A DNA stretch of 8,155 nt from Acidimicrobiia bacterium (GTDB taxonomy: Bacteria > Actinomycetota > Acidimicrobiia > Acidimicrobiales > AC-14). This document shows positions 1 to 6,397 of this stretch, in pieces. Every line of letters starts with the position of its first letter. Position 1 is the first letter of the stretch. The notes under the pieces were generated by a model. The model searched no databases, was not told the DNA's origin, and was given only the letters and a program-made list of their open reading frames with translations. Made by a program: the position numbers and the translations under genes. The stretch lies in assembly GCA_019243595.1 (NCBI GenBank), contig JAFAUA010000461.1, positions 1 through 8,155 of the forward strand. Reading direction: 5' to 3'.

Positions 1-1570
1 CGATGGACCCTCCGCTGAAGTCGATCTGGCAGCACATGTAGATGCCGCCGAAGTCCTGTTCGAGTCGCCCGTACCCGTAGATGTCGTTGTAGGAGATCCG
101 GTTGTTCGGCATGAGGTACGTCCAGTTCAGGAACGTCGACTCGATCCCGCTCCGACCCGCGCTGTAGATGGTGTTGTTCGAGATCGTCTGGTCGTGGCCG
201 AACAGGAACACGCCGGCGGGGCGACCACCCGACGAGTCGACGTCGTGGATGACATTGTTGGTGACGGTGTTGTGATCACCGAGCATGACGACGCCGTTGC
301 CGGCGCTGCCCGAAACGACACTGTCGCGGACTGTGTTGCTGGTGCCTCGCAGGATGATCCCCGTCGTGGTCAGGCCACCGAATTGCGAGTCGCAACCGCG
401 GCCGTAGCCGACCGTCGGATCGGGATCGGGCGCGAAGTCCATGAAGTGCGAGGGGTACGTGACGTTCAGGCTCGACAGGACGTCGCGCTGGCTGGCGTCG
501 CCCGTGCGGATCGTCGTGCCGAACAGGTTGATGCCGCTCACGGTCGTGTCGCTCGCGTTGGACAGGTCGAAGCCATACAGGCGCTGCTTCATCGTCACTG
601 CCCCGGCGGCCGGCTGCTTGCCGTCGGGCGGGCTGAAGTAGAGCGTCTGCGAGGCCCGGTCGTAGAAGAACTCGCGCGGGGCGTTGAGCTCGGAGAGCTT
701 GCCGTAGAGGAAGTAGCGGGAGTACCCGGCGACGACGCTCATGCACGCGCTGTTCTGGCTAGCGGGGGCCCCGTACCAGCCGGACAAGTTGAGGGTGCCC
801 GGCGTCGACGTGCCGACGACGGCGGTGAGCGCCGTAGACGTTGTCTGGACGTATACATGCGCTCCGTTCCAGTAGCCGGGTGGCTGCACGAGCGCGGTGT
901 CGAGGATGTTCGAACCGCTCGAGCCGGTGCCCGCCAGCTCGACCGTGGGGTCGAGCGGATTGCTCGCGGGATCCGGGAAGGCGGCCTCGCTCATGGCCTG
1001 GCCTGCGTCGTACAGCTGGGGCTCGGCGACCGAGGGGTCGACGGCGACGTGGGTCTTGTAGACGTGCCCTGCCTGCACGGCGGAAGCAAACGGCGAGTTA
1101 GCGATGAACGAATCGTTCGTTGCGAGCGAGGCGACGTCGGTGGTGGCGACGGTCGTCCAACTGGTGATCGGGTCGGAGCCGTCGACGCGGACCGTGCCCG
1201 GCGTCTCGGCCCGATAGGTGATGGAGTTGCCGGCTGCGCCCGATCGGGCCGGCTTGACGGTCTCGCGGTAGGTGCCGGCTCGGATCACGCAGGTGTCGCC
1301 GGGATTGGCGACGTCGGCGCAGCGTTGGATGTGCTTGAACGGGTGCCCGCTGTCACCGGTCGCGCTGTCGTTGCCGGTGGTTGCGACGTAGTAGCTCGGC
1401 GTGGTCGGTTGCGTCGACGGGCTGATCATTCGTGACTTGCTGGTGTTCGGCGGGTTGAGACCGCGCGGCCGCGTTGTGGCCTGCGCCGTCGGCGCGAGCG
1501 CGAGAACGCACATCGCCGCGGACAAAACCGCGGCAAGACCGTGAAAAACGGGACGGGAACGGCGACGCAA
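1..1570 (-). CDS. Secreted right-handed parallel beta-helix protein, 3' end beyond the window (partial)
   Basis: An open frame of 523 codons has no stop before the left edge. From a TTG start the protein begins MRRRSRPVFH, followed by a hydrophobic stretch (about residues 11-28) and a PTAQA signal-peptidase site near residue 31, a textbook Sec signal. Residues 60-104 (YYVATTGNDS, PGDTCVIRAGTYRE) match the opening rung of DUF1565/beta-helix surface proteins. Residues 285-315 (YFLYGKLSELNAPREFFYD, then LYFSPPDGK) are typical of actinobacterial beta-helix proteins. Residues 400-500 carry the Asn-rich rung repeats (NTVRDSVVS, NTVTNNVIHD, QTISNNTIYS, NRISYNDIYG). Such folds occur in polysaccharide lyases and surface adhesins; the substrate cannot be told. 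No catalytic residues can be assigned. The TTG was chosen because it has a Shine-Dalgarno sequence and supplies the basic N-region; an internal ATG at 1513 would cut the signal peptide in half. It is transcribed divergently from the PAP2 gene. Confidence 0.87.
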   Translation of the reverse strand, partial: MRRRSRPVFHGLAAVLSAAMCVLALAPTAQATTRPRGLNPPNTSKSRMISPSTQPTTPSYYVATTGNDSATGDSGHPFKHIQRCADVANPGDTCVIRAGTYRETVKPARSGAAGNSITYRAETPGTVRVDGSDPITSWTTVATTDVASLATNDSFIANSPFASAVQAGHVYKTHVAVDPSVAEPQLYDAGQAMSEAAFPDPASNPLDPTVELAGTGSSGSNILDTALVQPPGYWNGAHVYVQTTSTALTAVVGTSTPGTLNLSGWYGAPASQNSACMSVVAGYSRYFLYGKLSELNAPREFFYDRASQTLYFSPPDGKQPAAGAVTMKQRLYGFDLSNASDTTVSGINLFGTTIRTGDASQRDVLSSLNVTYPSHFMDFAPDPDPTVGYGRGCDSQFGGLTTTGIILRGTSNTVRDSVVSGSAGNGVVMLGDHNTVTNNVIHDVDSSGGRPAGVFLFGHDQTISNNTIYSAGRSGIESTFLNWTYLMPNNRISYNDIYGYGRLEQDFGGIYMCCQIDFSGGSI

Positions 1571-1580
1571 GGCGGAAGAC

Positions 1581-1586
1581 CCTTCG
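1581..1586 (-). promoter_or_regulatory. Ribosome binding site deciding the TTG start of the beta-helix gene
   Basis: GAAGGG on the minus strand lies 10 nt before the TTG at 1570. No comparable site precedes the ATG at 1513, so this supports the longer protein with a complete signal peptide. Confidence 0.6.
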
Positions 1587-1601
1587 CTGGCGATACATGC
1601 C

Positions 1602-1629
1602 AGATCGGTGTAGGGGCCACGGGCCTTTA
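1602..1629 (-). promoter_or_regulatory. Candidate sigma28 (FliA/WhiG-type) promoter of the beta-helix gene
   Basis: Read on the minus strand, TAAAG (1629-1625) and ACCGATCT (1609-1602) match the FliA/WhiG consensus TAAA-N15-GCCGATAA, with 16 nt instead of 15 between TAAA and the -10 box. The -10 box would place the transcript start near 1595, leaving a leader of about 25 nt that holds the GAAGGG ribosome site before the TTG. The geometry agrees with the chosen start. The match is by eye; the last two -10 bases deviate from consensus. Confidence 0.5.
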
Positions 1630-1692
1630 GTGCTCTTTGGCCGCCCCCGCGCGGCTCGAAACAGAACGGCGCACCGGCGCACGTCGTAACCG

Positions 1693-1725
1693 CTCATCCA
1701 ATTCTCAGGTGAATCTCCCAAGGGT
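1693..1725 (+). promoter_or_regulatory. Three 11-bp-phased CTC repeats, candidate response-regulator operator
   Basis: Three consecutive 11-nt units each begin with CTC: CTCATCCAATT (1693), CTCAGGTGAAT (1704) and CTCCCAAGGGT (1715). The first two share CTCA and an AT-rich end; the third is degenerate. Direct repeats at one-helical-turn spacing are the usual binding layout of OmpR/PhoB-family response regulators (established knowledge). The array ends 27 nt before the PAP2 ATG and lies about 65 bp upstream of the candidate promoter of the divergent gene, so it could act on either. An overlapping 6-bp inverted repeat (ATCTCC at 1713, GGAGAT at 1727) is a weaker alternative reading. Confidence 0.4.
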
Positions 1726-1752
1726 CGGAGATCCGCCGGCAAGGCTGCGGGA

Positions 1753-2718
1753 ATGTCGGCGGTGCTCCAAGTCCCCCTTGAAGCGCCCCCCGTTGTCGCT
1801 CCGTTCGCGGAGCCTCGCTGGAAGCTGGCCGCGGCCGTCGAGGTCGCCGTCGTGGCCGGCTTCTACCAGTGGTACTCAGTCGTCAGGTACTGGGTCGGGG
1901 GCTCGACCGCCGCGGCCCAGCGCAACGCCATGCACGTCGTGGCGTGGGAGCGAACCCTCGGGATCTTCAACGAGGCGACGGTTCAGGCTGCTGCGGTCGC
2001 GCACCCGGACGTCATGCGGGCCGCGGCCTTCTACTACGGCACCGCACACTTCGTCGTGCCGGCCGTGGCGCTGGTTGTCCTGTATCGCCGCGACCGGGTC
2101 CGGTACTTCATGTGGCGCAATGCGCTCGGGTGGACCAGTGCCCTCGCCCTCGGTGTCTTTGCGCTGTTTCCCACGATGCCGCCGCGCCTCCTCCCCGCCG
2201 CCTTCCACTTCACCAACGTCACGACATCGGGCGTGGACCACGCCTTTGTGCCCGACCTCTACAACGGCTTCGCGGCGATGCCGAGCCTGCACGCCGCGTA
2301 CGCCTCATGGGCGCTCTGTGCGTTGTGGCCGGTCCTGCGGTCGAAGTGGGCGCGAGCGCTGCTCGTTGCCCACGTCGCACTCATCGTTGTCGCCGTGGTT
2401 GTGACTGCCAACCACTACTACTTGGATCTGGCTGCTGGCGTGGCCGTCATGGCGGTCGGGATGCTCATCGCACGCTGGCGCCCAGCTCGGAGCGCGACAA
2501 ACGCCGCGGTGGCCATCGCGCTCCTCGGTGGGGCGGCAGCGTGCATTTGGCTGCCGCGCGCGGCGCCGCTACCCGTCTCGCTCGACGCCGCCGGCGTGGC
2601 CGTCGTCGCATTTCTGGTCCTCGCGGCGCGCAAGTTGCCGATTTCGTGCGCTCTACGTGAAACCGAGTGTGAATCGGGCCGCCAGACGCTCAGCCTGGGT
2701 ACGACTCGTGCCGAATAA
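1753..2718 (+). CDS. PAP2-superfamily integral membrane phosphatase/phosphotransferase
   Basis: A 321-residue polytopic membrane protein with hydrophobic segments near residues 25-38, 96-110, 126-140, 202-219, 226-240, 252-266 and 279-292. The PAP2 active-site signatures are present: AMPSLHAAYASWA (residues 175-187, with the catalytic-type His180) and NHYYLDLAAGV (220-230, with His221 and Asp225). PPRLL (143-147) stands where the first conserved basic motif is expected. The layout resembles the AUR1/inositolphosphotransferase-like branch (PAP2_3) found in actinobacteria, which acts on lipid phosphates or phospho-head groups at the membrane. The exact substrate is not determinable. The ATG at 1753 has AAGG 8 nt upstream. 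The hydrophilic tail (about residues 296-321) is low in hydrophobicity and probably cytosolic or disordered. The gene lies 62 nt before the exported Ig-repeat protein on the same strand, so read-through is possible. Confidence 0.88.
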   Translation: MSAVLQVPLEAPPVVAPFAEPRWKLAAAVEVAVVAGFYQWYSVVRYWVGGSTAAAQRNAMHVVAWERTLGIFNEATVQAAAVAHPDVMRAAAFYYGTAHFVVPAVALVVLYRRDRVRYFMWRNALGWTSALALGVFALFPTMPPRLLPAAFHFTNVTTSGVDHAFVPDLYNGFAAMPSLHAAYASWALCALWPVLRSKWARALLVAHVALIVVAVVVTANHYYLDLAAGVAVMAVGMLIARWRPARSATNAAVAIALLGGAAACIWLPRAAPLPVSLDAAGVAVVAFLVLAARKLPISCALRETECESGRQTLSLGTTRAE

Positions 2719-2768
2719 GGACTAGATACGGCACCGACGAGCTGGCCGTAGCATTTGAGGCGGCTCGC

Positions 2769-2774
2769 AGGAGG
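2769..2774 (+). promoter_or_regulatory. Consensus Shine-Dalgarno of the TIM-barrel/Ig-repeat protein gene
   Basis: AGGAGG sits 6 nt before the ATG at 2781. It is the strongest ribosome site in the window and suggests efficient translation of this exported protein. Confidence 0.75.
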
Positions 2775-2780
2775 ACGGCC

Positions 2781-5576
2781 ATGGTCGGGACAACTACGCA
2801 GCGAGCGCGATCGGGACGTCGCTCGATGGCCATTGCCCTGATTTGTGGCATGACCGCGGCCCTTCTCACCTTCGTGGTCAATGCGCCGTCAGCCCACGCG
2901 GCCATCACCACCAAGTCGCCGCTCAGCGGAATCACCGACCGAAACGGCAAGCCGTTCTCCGGGTGGGAGTCGGTCGTCAACAACTATGTCGTGCGCGTGA
3001 CGTGGGCCGAGCTGCAGACCGCGGCGGGCGGGCCGATCACCCCGAACAACAAGATCGACCAGGCCATCGCCGCCGTGCACACCTGGAACGCCAGCCATCC
3101 CGTTCCCGAAGCAATCAAAGTGCGCATCGATTCCGGAACCGGTGCGCCGGACTGGGCCAAGAACCTCGACGGCCCGGGGACAGCCGTGGCCGTGCACGAC
3201 ACGCAGGATCCCAACACCCCAGACAGCACTCCGGACACCGTCGGCCGGTTCTGGGAGACCAACTTTGGCGCCGCCTACAACGACTTCGAATCGAAGCTGG
3301 CGACGCTTTACGACGGCGTCGATGTGATCCGCGACGTCACGATCTCCCGGTGCACCCTCTCGACGGTCGAACCCTTCCTGCGCACCGCCAGCAGCCAGAA
3401 CACCAAGAACAATCTGTTGGCTGCCGGGTACACGGTCGCAGCGGACAAGGCCTGTCAGACAGCGCAGATCGACGAGGCCAAGCTGGTGTGGAACCTGACG
3501 CCGTCGAGCTTGTCCTTCAACCCGTACCAACAGATCAACCCTGACGGCACGGACAACACCGATGAGTCGTACACCGAGTCGATGATCAGCTATTGCCGAA
3601 CCACGCTCGGCTCGCTGTGCGTCCTCGAGAACAACTCGCTCCGCTCGACGGCACAGGGCGCGAACTACACCTCGATGTACAACGCCATCAAGAACGCCGG
3701 CTCGCCGATCACCTTCCAGACGGCGGGCAGCACCGTGATCGGCAGCCTGTGCAACACGCTCACGAGTGCGGTGTCCCTCGGTGCCAACTCGGTCGAGATC
3801 CCAGGCCAGTATTCGAGCGATCCCACGATCACCATGGCCGGCCTCAACGCCTATGACCACGCGCTCAATCGCGTGCAGCCGCCGGACAACACTCCACCGT
3901 CCGCTCCTGCCAACCTCACGGCGACCGTCAACTCGTCGTCGAACGTCACGCTCAACTGGCAGCCGGCGACCGACGGCTCCGGCTACGGGGTCGGCTGCTA
4001 CACGGTCGCACGCAATGGCACGGTGCTCGGCACCACGATGGCAACGACGTTCACCGACACCGGCGCCAACACGCTCAACCCGACGCAGTACACGGTTACC
4101 GCCAATGACGGTGCCGGCAACGTCGGCCCGGCGGTCGCCAAGTCGCTGACGCCGCCGATCACCAGCGTCTCGTCCTCGGCGAGCACGATCACCTACGGCT
4201 CGACGGTCACCTTCACGGCGACGGTGACGAGCCAGGACGGCGGAACGCCGACTGGCACGGTGAACTTCTACGACGGGACGACCCAGATCGGCAGCGGCAC
4301 ACTCTCGAACGGCCAGGCCCAATTTGCCACCTCGTCCCTGACCGGCGGTAGCCACAGCATCACCGCGACGTACCTCGGCGACTCGACATTTCCCCCGAGC
4401 TCCCCTTCGTCGGCGATCACCGAGACCGTCAACAAGGCCGCCTCGACGACGGCACTCAACAGTTCGCCGAACCCATCGGGTTACGGGAGCACCGTGACGA
4501 TCACGGCGACCGTCAGCGGCCCCGGCGCCACGCCGACCGGAACGGTCACCTTCAAGGACGGCTCGACCGTGCTCGGCACCGCCAACGTCGACGGGACCGG
4601 CCAGGCCACGTTCCAAACCTCGGGGCTGGCCATTGGCTCACACACGCTGAGCGCCAGCTACGCGGGTGACGGCAACTACAACGCCAGCGCATCGGCGACG
4701 CGTAGCCAGACAGTCACGAAGGCGGGCACGTCCACGGGGCTGAACTCGTCGGCGAATCCAGCGTCGTACGGATCGCCGGTGACCCTGACGGCGACGGTCA
4801 CCAGCCCCGGCGGGATCCCCTCTGGCTCGGTCACGTTCAAGAGCGGCTCGACCAGCCTCGGCACCGTGACGCTCGACAGCAGCGGCACCGCCCAGGTCAC
4901 CAAGACGTTCACCAAGGTGAGCACCCCGATCACGGCCACCTACGCCGGTAACACCACCTTCGGCGGCAGTACGTCGCCGGTGTTCACACAGACGCAGAAC
5001 AACGCGCCGCCGACGGTCACGCTCTCGTCGTCGAGCAGCGCGGTCACGGCCCCGAGCTCAGTGACGTTCACGGCGTCGGTGACCAGTACGGCAGGGACGC
5101 CAAGTGGCTCTGTGACCTTCTACGAGGGCTCGACGGCCCTCGCCCCGCCGGTGGCGGTTGTGAGTGGCAAGGCACAGCTCACCATCGCCCTTCCGCCGGG
5201 CGGCCACGTCATCACCGCCGCCTACTCCGGGGACGCGAGCTTCTCGCCGAAGACCTCGGCTGCCCTGTTCCAAAAGGTCAACCACACCGGCGGCAAGATG
5301 TCGTCGGCGGCGGTGACCACGTCACCCAACCCCTCGACGTCGGGTCAGGCGGTCACGATCACCGCGACCGTCACAGGTGCGGGCGCAACAGGGACCGTCT
5401 GGTTCTTCGACGGCGGCAACGTCATCGGCTCGGCGAATGTTGACGGGTCAGGCCACGCCGCGTTCACGACCTCGGCGCTCTCGGTCGGTAGCCACAGCCT
5501 CAAGGCTGGCTACAGCGGCGACGCCGTCTTCAACCCCAGCCTCTCCAACGCCAAGACGCAGACCGTCAACCCGTAG
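2781..5576 (+). CDS. Exported multidomain protein: TIM-barrel-like (glycosidase-like) domain, fibronectin III, five Ig-like repeats
   Basis: A 931-residue protein with a long Sec signal: basic N-region (RARSGRRS), hydrophobic core (about residues 16-33) and PSAHA cleavage after residue 40. Residues 41-365 look like a beta/alpha barrel: strand-like segments YVVRVTWAELQ (69-79), AIKVRIDSG (111-119), VIRDVTISRC (182-191), CVLENNSL (280-287), PITFQTAG (309-316) and ANSVEIPGQY (335-344) alternate with helices, as in glycoside hydrolases of the GH-A style. Glu283 and Glu339 end candidate strands, but no canonical Asn-Glu acid/base pair is visible, so enzyme activity is inferred only. Residues 371-458 form a fibronectin type III domain. 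Residues 459-930 are five Ig-like domains of the Big_3 type, each with a YAGD/YSGD-like turn near its end. There is no LPxTG motif, C-terminal membrane helix or dockerin, so the protein is probably released or bound non-covalently. It is convergent with the cysteine-rich gene, with 9 nt between the stops. Confidence 0.85.
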   Translation: MVGTTTQRARSGRRSMAIALICGMTAALLTFVVNAPSAHAAITTKSPLSGITDRNGKPFSGWESVVNNYVVRVTWAELQTAAGGPITPNNKIDQAIAAVHTWNASHPVPEAIKVRIDSGTGAPDWAKNLDGPGTAVAVHDTQDPNTPDSTPDTVGRFWETNFGAAYNDFESKLATLYDGVDVIRDVTISRCTLSTVEPFLRTASSQNTKNNLLAAGYTVAADKACQTAQIDEAKLVWNLTPSSLSFNPYQQINPDGTDNTDESYTESMISYCRTTLGSLCVLENNSLRSTAQGANYTSMYNAIKNAGSPITFQTAGSTVIGSLCNTLTSAVSLGANSVEIPGQYSSDPTITMAGLNAYDHALNRVQPPDNTPPSAPANLTATVNSSSNVTLNWQPATDGSGYGVGCYTVARNGTVLGTTMATTFTDTGANTLNPTQYTVTANDGAGNVGPAVAKSLTPPITSVSSSASTITYGSTVTFTATVTSQDGGTPTGTVNFYDGTTQIGSGTLSNGQAQFATSSLTGGSHSITATYLGDSTFPPSSPSSAITETVNKAASTTALNSSPNPSGYGSTVTITATVSGPGATPTGTVTFKDGSTVLGTANVDGTGQATFQTSGLAIGSHTLSASYAGDGNYNASASATRSQTVTKAGTSTGLNSSANPASYGSPVTLTATVTSPGGIPSGSVTFKSGSTSLGTVTLDSSGTAQVTKTFTKVSTPITATYAGNTTFGGSTSPVFTQTQNNAPPTVTLSSSSSAVTAPSSVTFTASVTSTAGTPSGSVTFYEGSTALAPPVAVVSGKAQLTIALPPGGHVITAAYSGDASFSPKTSAALFQKVNHTGGKMSSAAVTTSPNPSTSGQAVTITATVTGAGATGTVWFFDGGNVIGSANVDGSGHAAFTTSALSVGSHSLKAGYSGDAVFNPSLSNAKTQTVNP
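4155..5570 (+). repeat. Five tandem Ig-like (Big_3-type) domain repeats inside the exported protein
   Basis: Unit boundaries are approximately 4155-4433, 4434-4715, 4716-4997, 4998-5279 and 5280-5570, about 93-97 codons each. Each contains an early VTxTATV strand, a central GTVxFxDG or GSVTFxxG strand, and a YxGDxxF or equivalent turn; unit 3 has YAGNTTF. The units are diverged at the protein level, which points to old duplications rather than recent slippage. Confidence 0.85.
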
Positions 5577-5585
5577 CGGAACCGC

Positions 5586-5837
5586 CTAAGCCGGCGTGCG
5601 TCTGGGGCGGCTGGGCGGATGGGCGTGCCCATCGGCCCGGTAGGCGTCGCACGCGTGACACCACCGCGGGAAGGCCAGGTCCCCTCGGAGGAACTGGACC
5701 TTGTGCTCGGTGCAGAGCGGGACCCGAGAGGCGACCGGGCGGTACGCCTCGGACTCCACCGACGCCGGCGGGAACAGCCCATCGGAGCTCGAGACACCGC
5801 ACACGGCACAGGGCGCGTGAAACTGGGCGGTGAGCAC
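5586..5837 (-). CDS. Small cysteine-rich, probably zinc-binding protein of unknown function
   Basis: An 83-residue protein starting at GTG, with AGGGA (5848-5844) 6 nt upstream. It has three metal-ligand-like clusters: HAPCAVCG (residues 7-14), VPLCTEHK (39-46) and RWCHACDAYR (58-67). Two CxxC pairs plus a CxxH give the layout of a treble-clef or HNH/zinc-ribbon-like fold. No family is recognised, and the catalytic His/Asn of an HNH nuclease is not evident. The last 15 residues are Pro/Arg-rich and probably disordered. It lies 48 nt behind the permease remnant on the same strand and could share its old transcript. The spaced cysteines and good ribosome site argue that it is real although short. 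Confidence 0.65.
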   Translation of the reverse strand: MLTAQFHAPCAVCGVSSSDGLFPPASVESEAYRPVASRVPLCTEHKVQFLRGDLAFPRWCHACDAYRADGHAHPPSRPRRTPA

Positions 5838-5843
5838 GCCGGT

Positions 5844-5848
5844 TCCCT
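5844..5848 (-). promoter_or_regulatory. Ribosome binding site deciding the GTG start of the cysteine-rich protein
   Basis: AGGGA on the minus strand with 6-nt spacing to the GTG at 5837. It supports this start and the reality of the short gene. Confidence 0.5.
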
Positions 5849-5885
5849 ACCCCGGCAGCCGCTGGCGACACGCAGTTTTTCCCGC

Positions 5886-6256
5886 TCACTCGGTCCGCAG
5901 CACCTCGGCGACGTCGATGTGCGCCGCTCGCCAGCCGGGGATACCGGCGATGACGGCAGCAGCAGCGGCGGCGACAGGGAGGACCAGGACCAGGGCGACG
6001 ACCGGCAGCCGCAGGTCGGGGGCGACGTGCACACCGTTGGCGAGCGTCCGCCACACGCGTTCCCGGCCACCAGGCCGAACACGGCGCCGACGGCCGCGCC
6101 TATCACCGCGATCACCAACGCCATCGCCGTGAGCGTGAGCACGGATTGGCTCGAGGTGAACCCGACGGCGCGCAGCACGCCACTGACGACTTCAGCACGG
6201 ACGACGTCTGCGCACAATCCAGCCAGCGGCACCCGCATGAGTGGTGCCTGCACCAC
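5886..6256 (-). pseudogene. Remnant of an FtsX/MacB-type ABC transporter permease (truncated and frameshifted)
   Basis: Two frames together spell the C-terminal end of an FtsX-like permease. The upstream frame (6256 to about 6065) gives SGVLRAVGFTSSQSV and then a hydrophobic helix ending AVFGLVAG. The frame from about 6065 to the TGA at 5888-5886 gives RERVWRTLANGVHVAPDLRL, a second hydrophobic helix, and the typical ending GWRAAHIDVAEVLRTE. The change of frame falls in a G/C-rich stretch at about 6062-6067 and equals one missing base (or two extra). Only about 123 codons remain, against roughly 400-850 in intact family members, and the large extracellular domain and N-terminal helix are absent; the region upstream is a terminator and then larC. 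The first 20 or so residues after 6256 have no recognisable homology. A sequencing error could explain the frameshift but not the missing N-terminus. No partner ATPase is in the window. Confidence 0.75.
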
Positions 6257-6258
6257 TC
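6239..6258. repeat. Perfect 8-bp inverted repeat
   Basis: GAGTGGTG, CCTG, CACCACTC forms a perfect 8-bp stem with a 4-nt loop. It sits at the boundary where the permease-like sequence begins, 10 bp from the larger terminator hairpin. It may be a second stem of the termination region or a scar at the truncation junction. Confidence 0.45.
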
Positions 6259-6268
6259 CCTGAGAACA

Positions 6269-6304
6269 GGAAAGACCCCCTGGCGAGGAGGAGGGGGCCT
6301 TTCC
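6269..6304 (-). terminator. Intrinsic terminator-like hairpin behind larC
   Basis: 13-nt arms (6269-6281 and 6292-6304) pair around a 10-nt loop. On the minus strand all 13 positions pair, the one imperfect position being a G-U wobble; on the plus strand that position is an A-C mismatch. The minus strand continues with the pyrimidine-rich CTTTCCTGTTCTC. Strand asymmetry and tail both point to termination of the larB-larC transcript, about 95 nt after the larC stop. The tail is not a pure U run, so strength is uncertain. Confidence 0.65.
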
Positions 6305-6397
6305 GTACTCCGACTCGGCTAAGAGGGAGTGCCGAACAGTCTCCTACGTGGCCCCCGCCGGGGCAAGGCCCTTTGGGGTTCCCAAGTTTTCCCCAGG

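Noticed and set aside
194..1435. Long plus-strand open frame opposite the beta-helix gene (413 codons)
   Set aside because: Its product is Arg/Gly/Val-rich with no recognisable domain, and the opposite strand has a coherent signal peptide and beta-helix rungs. It is an antisense shadow of a high-GC gene.
1353..1742. Minus-strand frame starting with an ATG (MYRQRR...) near 1598, overlapping the start of the beta-helix gene
   Set aside because: It is one frame off, lacks a signal peptide and family motifs, and would bypass the TTG frame that gives a complete signal sequence.
2889..4616. Minus-strand 575-codon open frame opposite the exported multidomain gene
   Set aside because: Arg/Val/Gly-rich, low-information product without domains; the plus strand has the signal peptide and clear Ig/Fn3 domains.
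5619..6263. Plus-strand frame of 214 codons across the permease remnant
   Set aside because: No domain and biased composition; the minus strand has recognisable FtsX and CxxC motifs.
6375..6396. Short inverted repeat TGGGG...CCCCA directly after larC, considered as a terminator
   Set aside because: Only 5 bp of stem with a 12-nt loop and no U-tract; the hairpin at 6269-6304 is far stronger.
6305..6397. Gap between the terminator hairpin and larC, examined for a tRNA, attachment site or small gene
   Set aside because: No cloverleaf, no duplicated tRNA 3' end and no supported open frame; apart from short G/C-rich palindromes nothing is seen.
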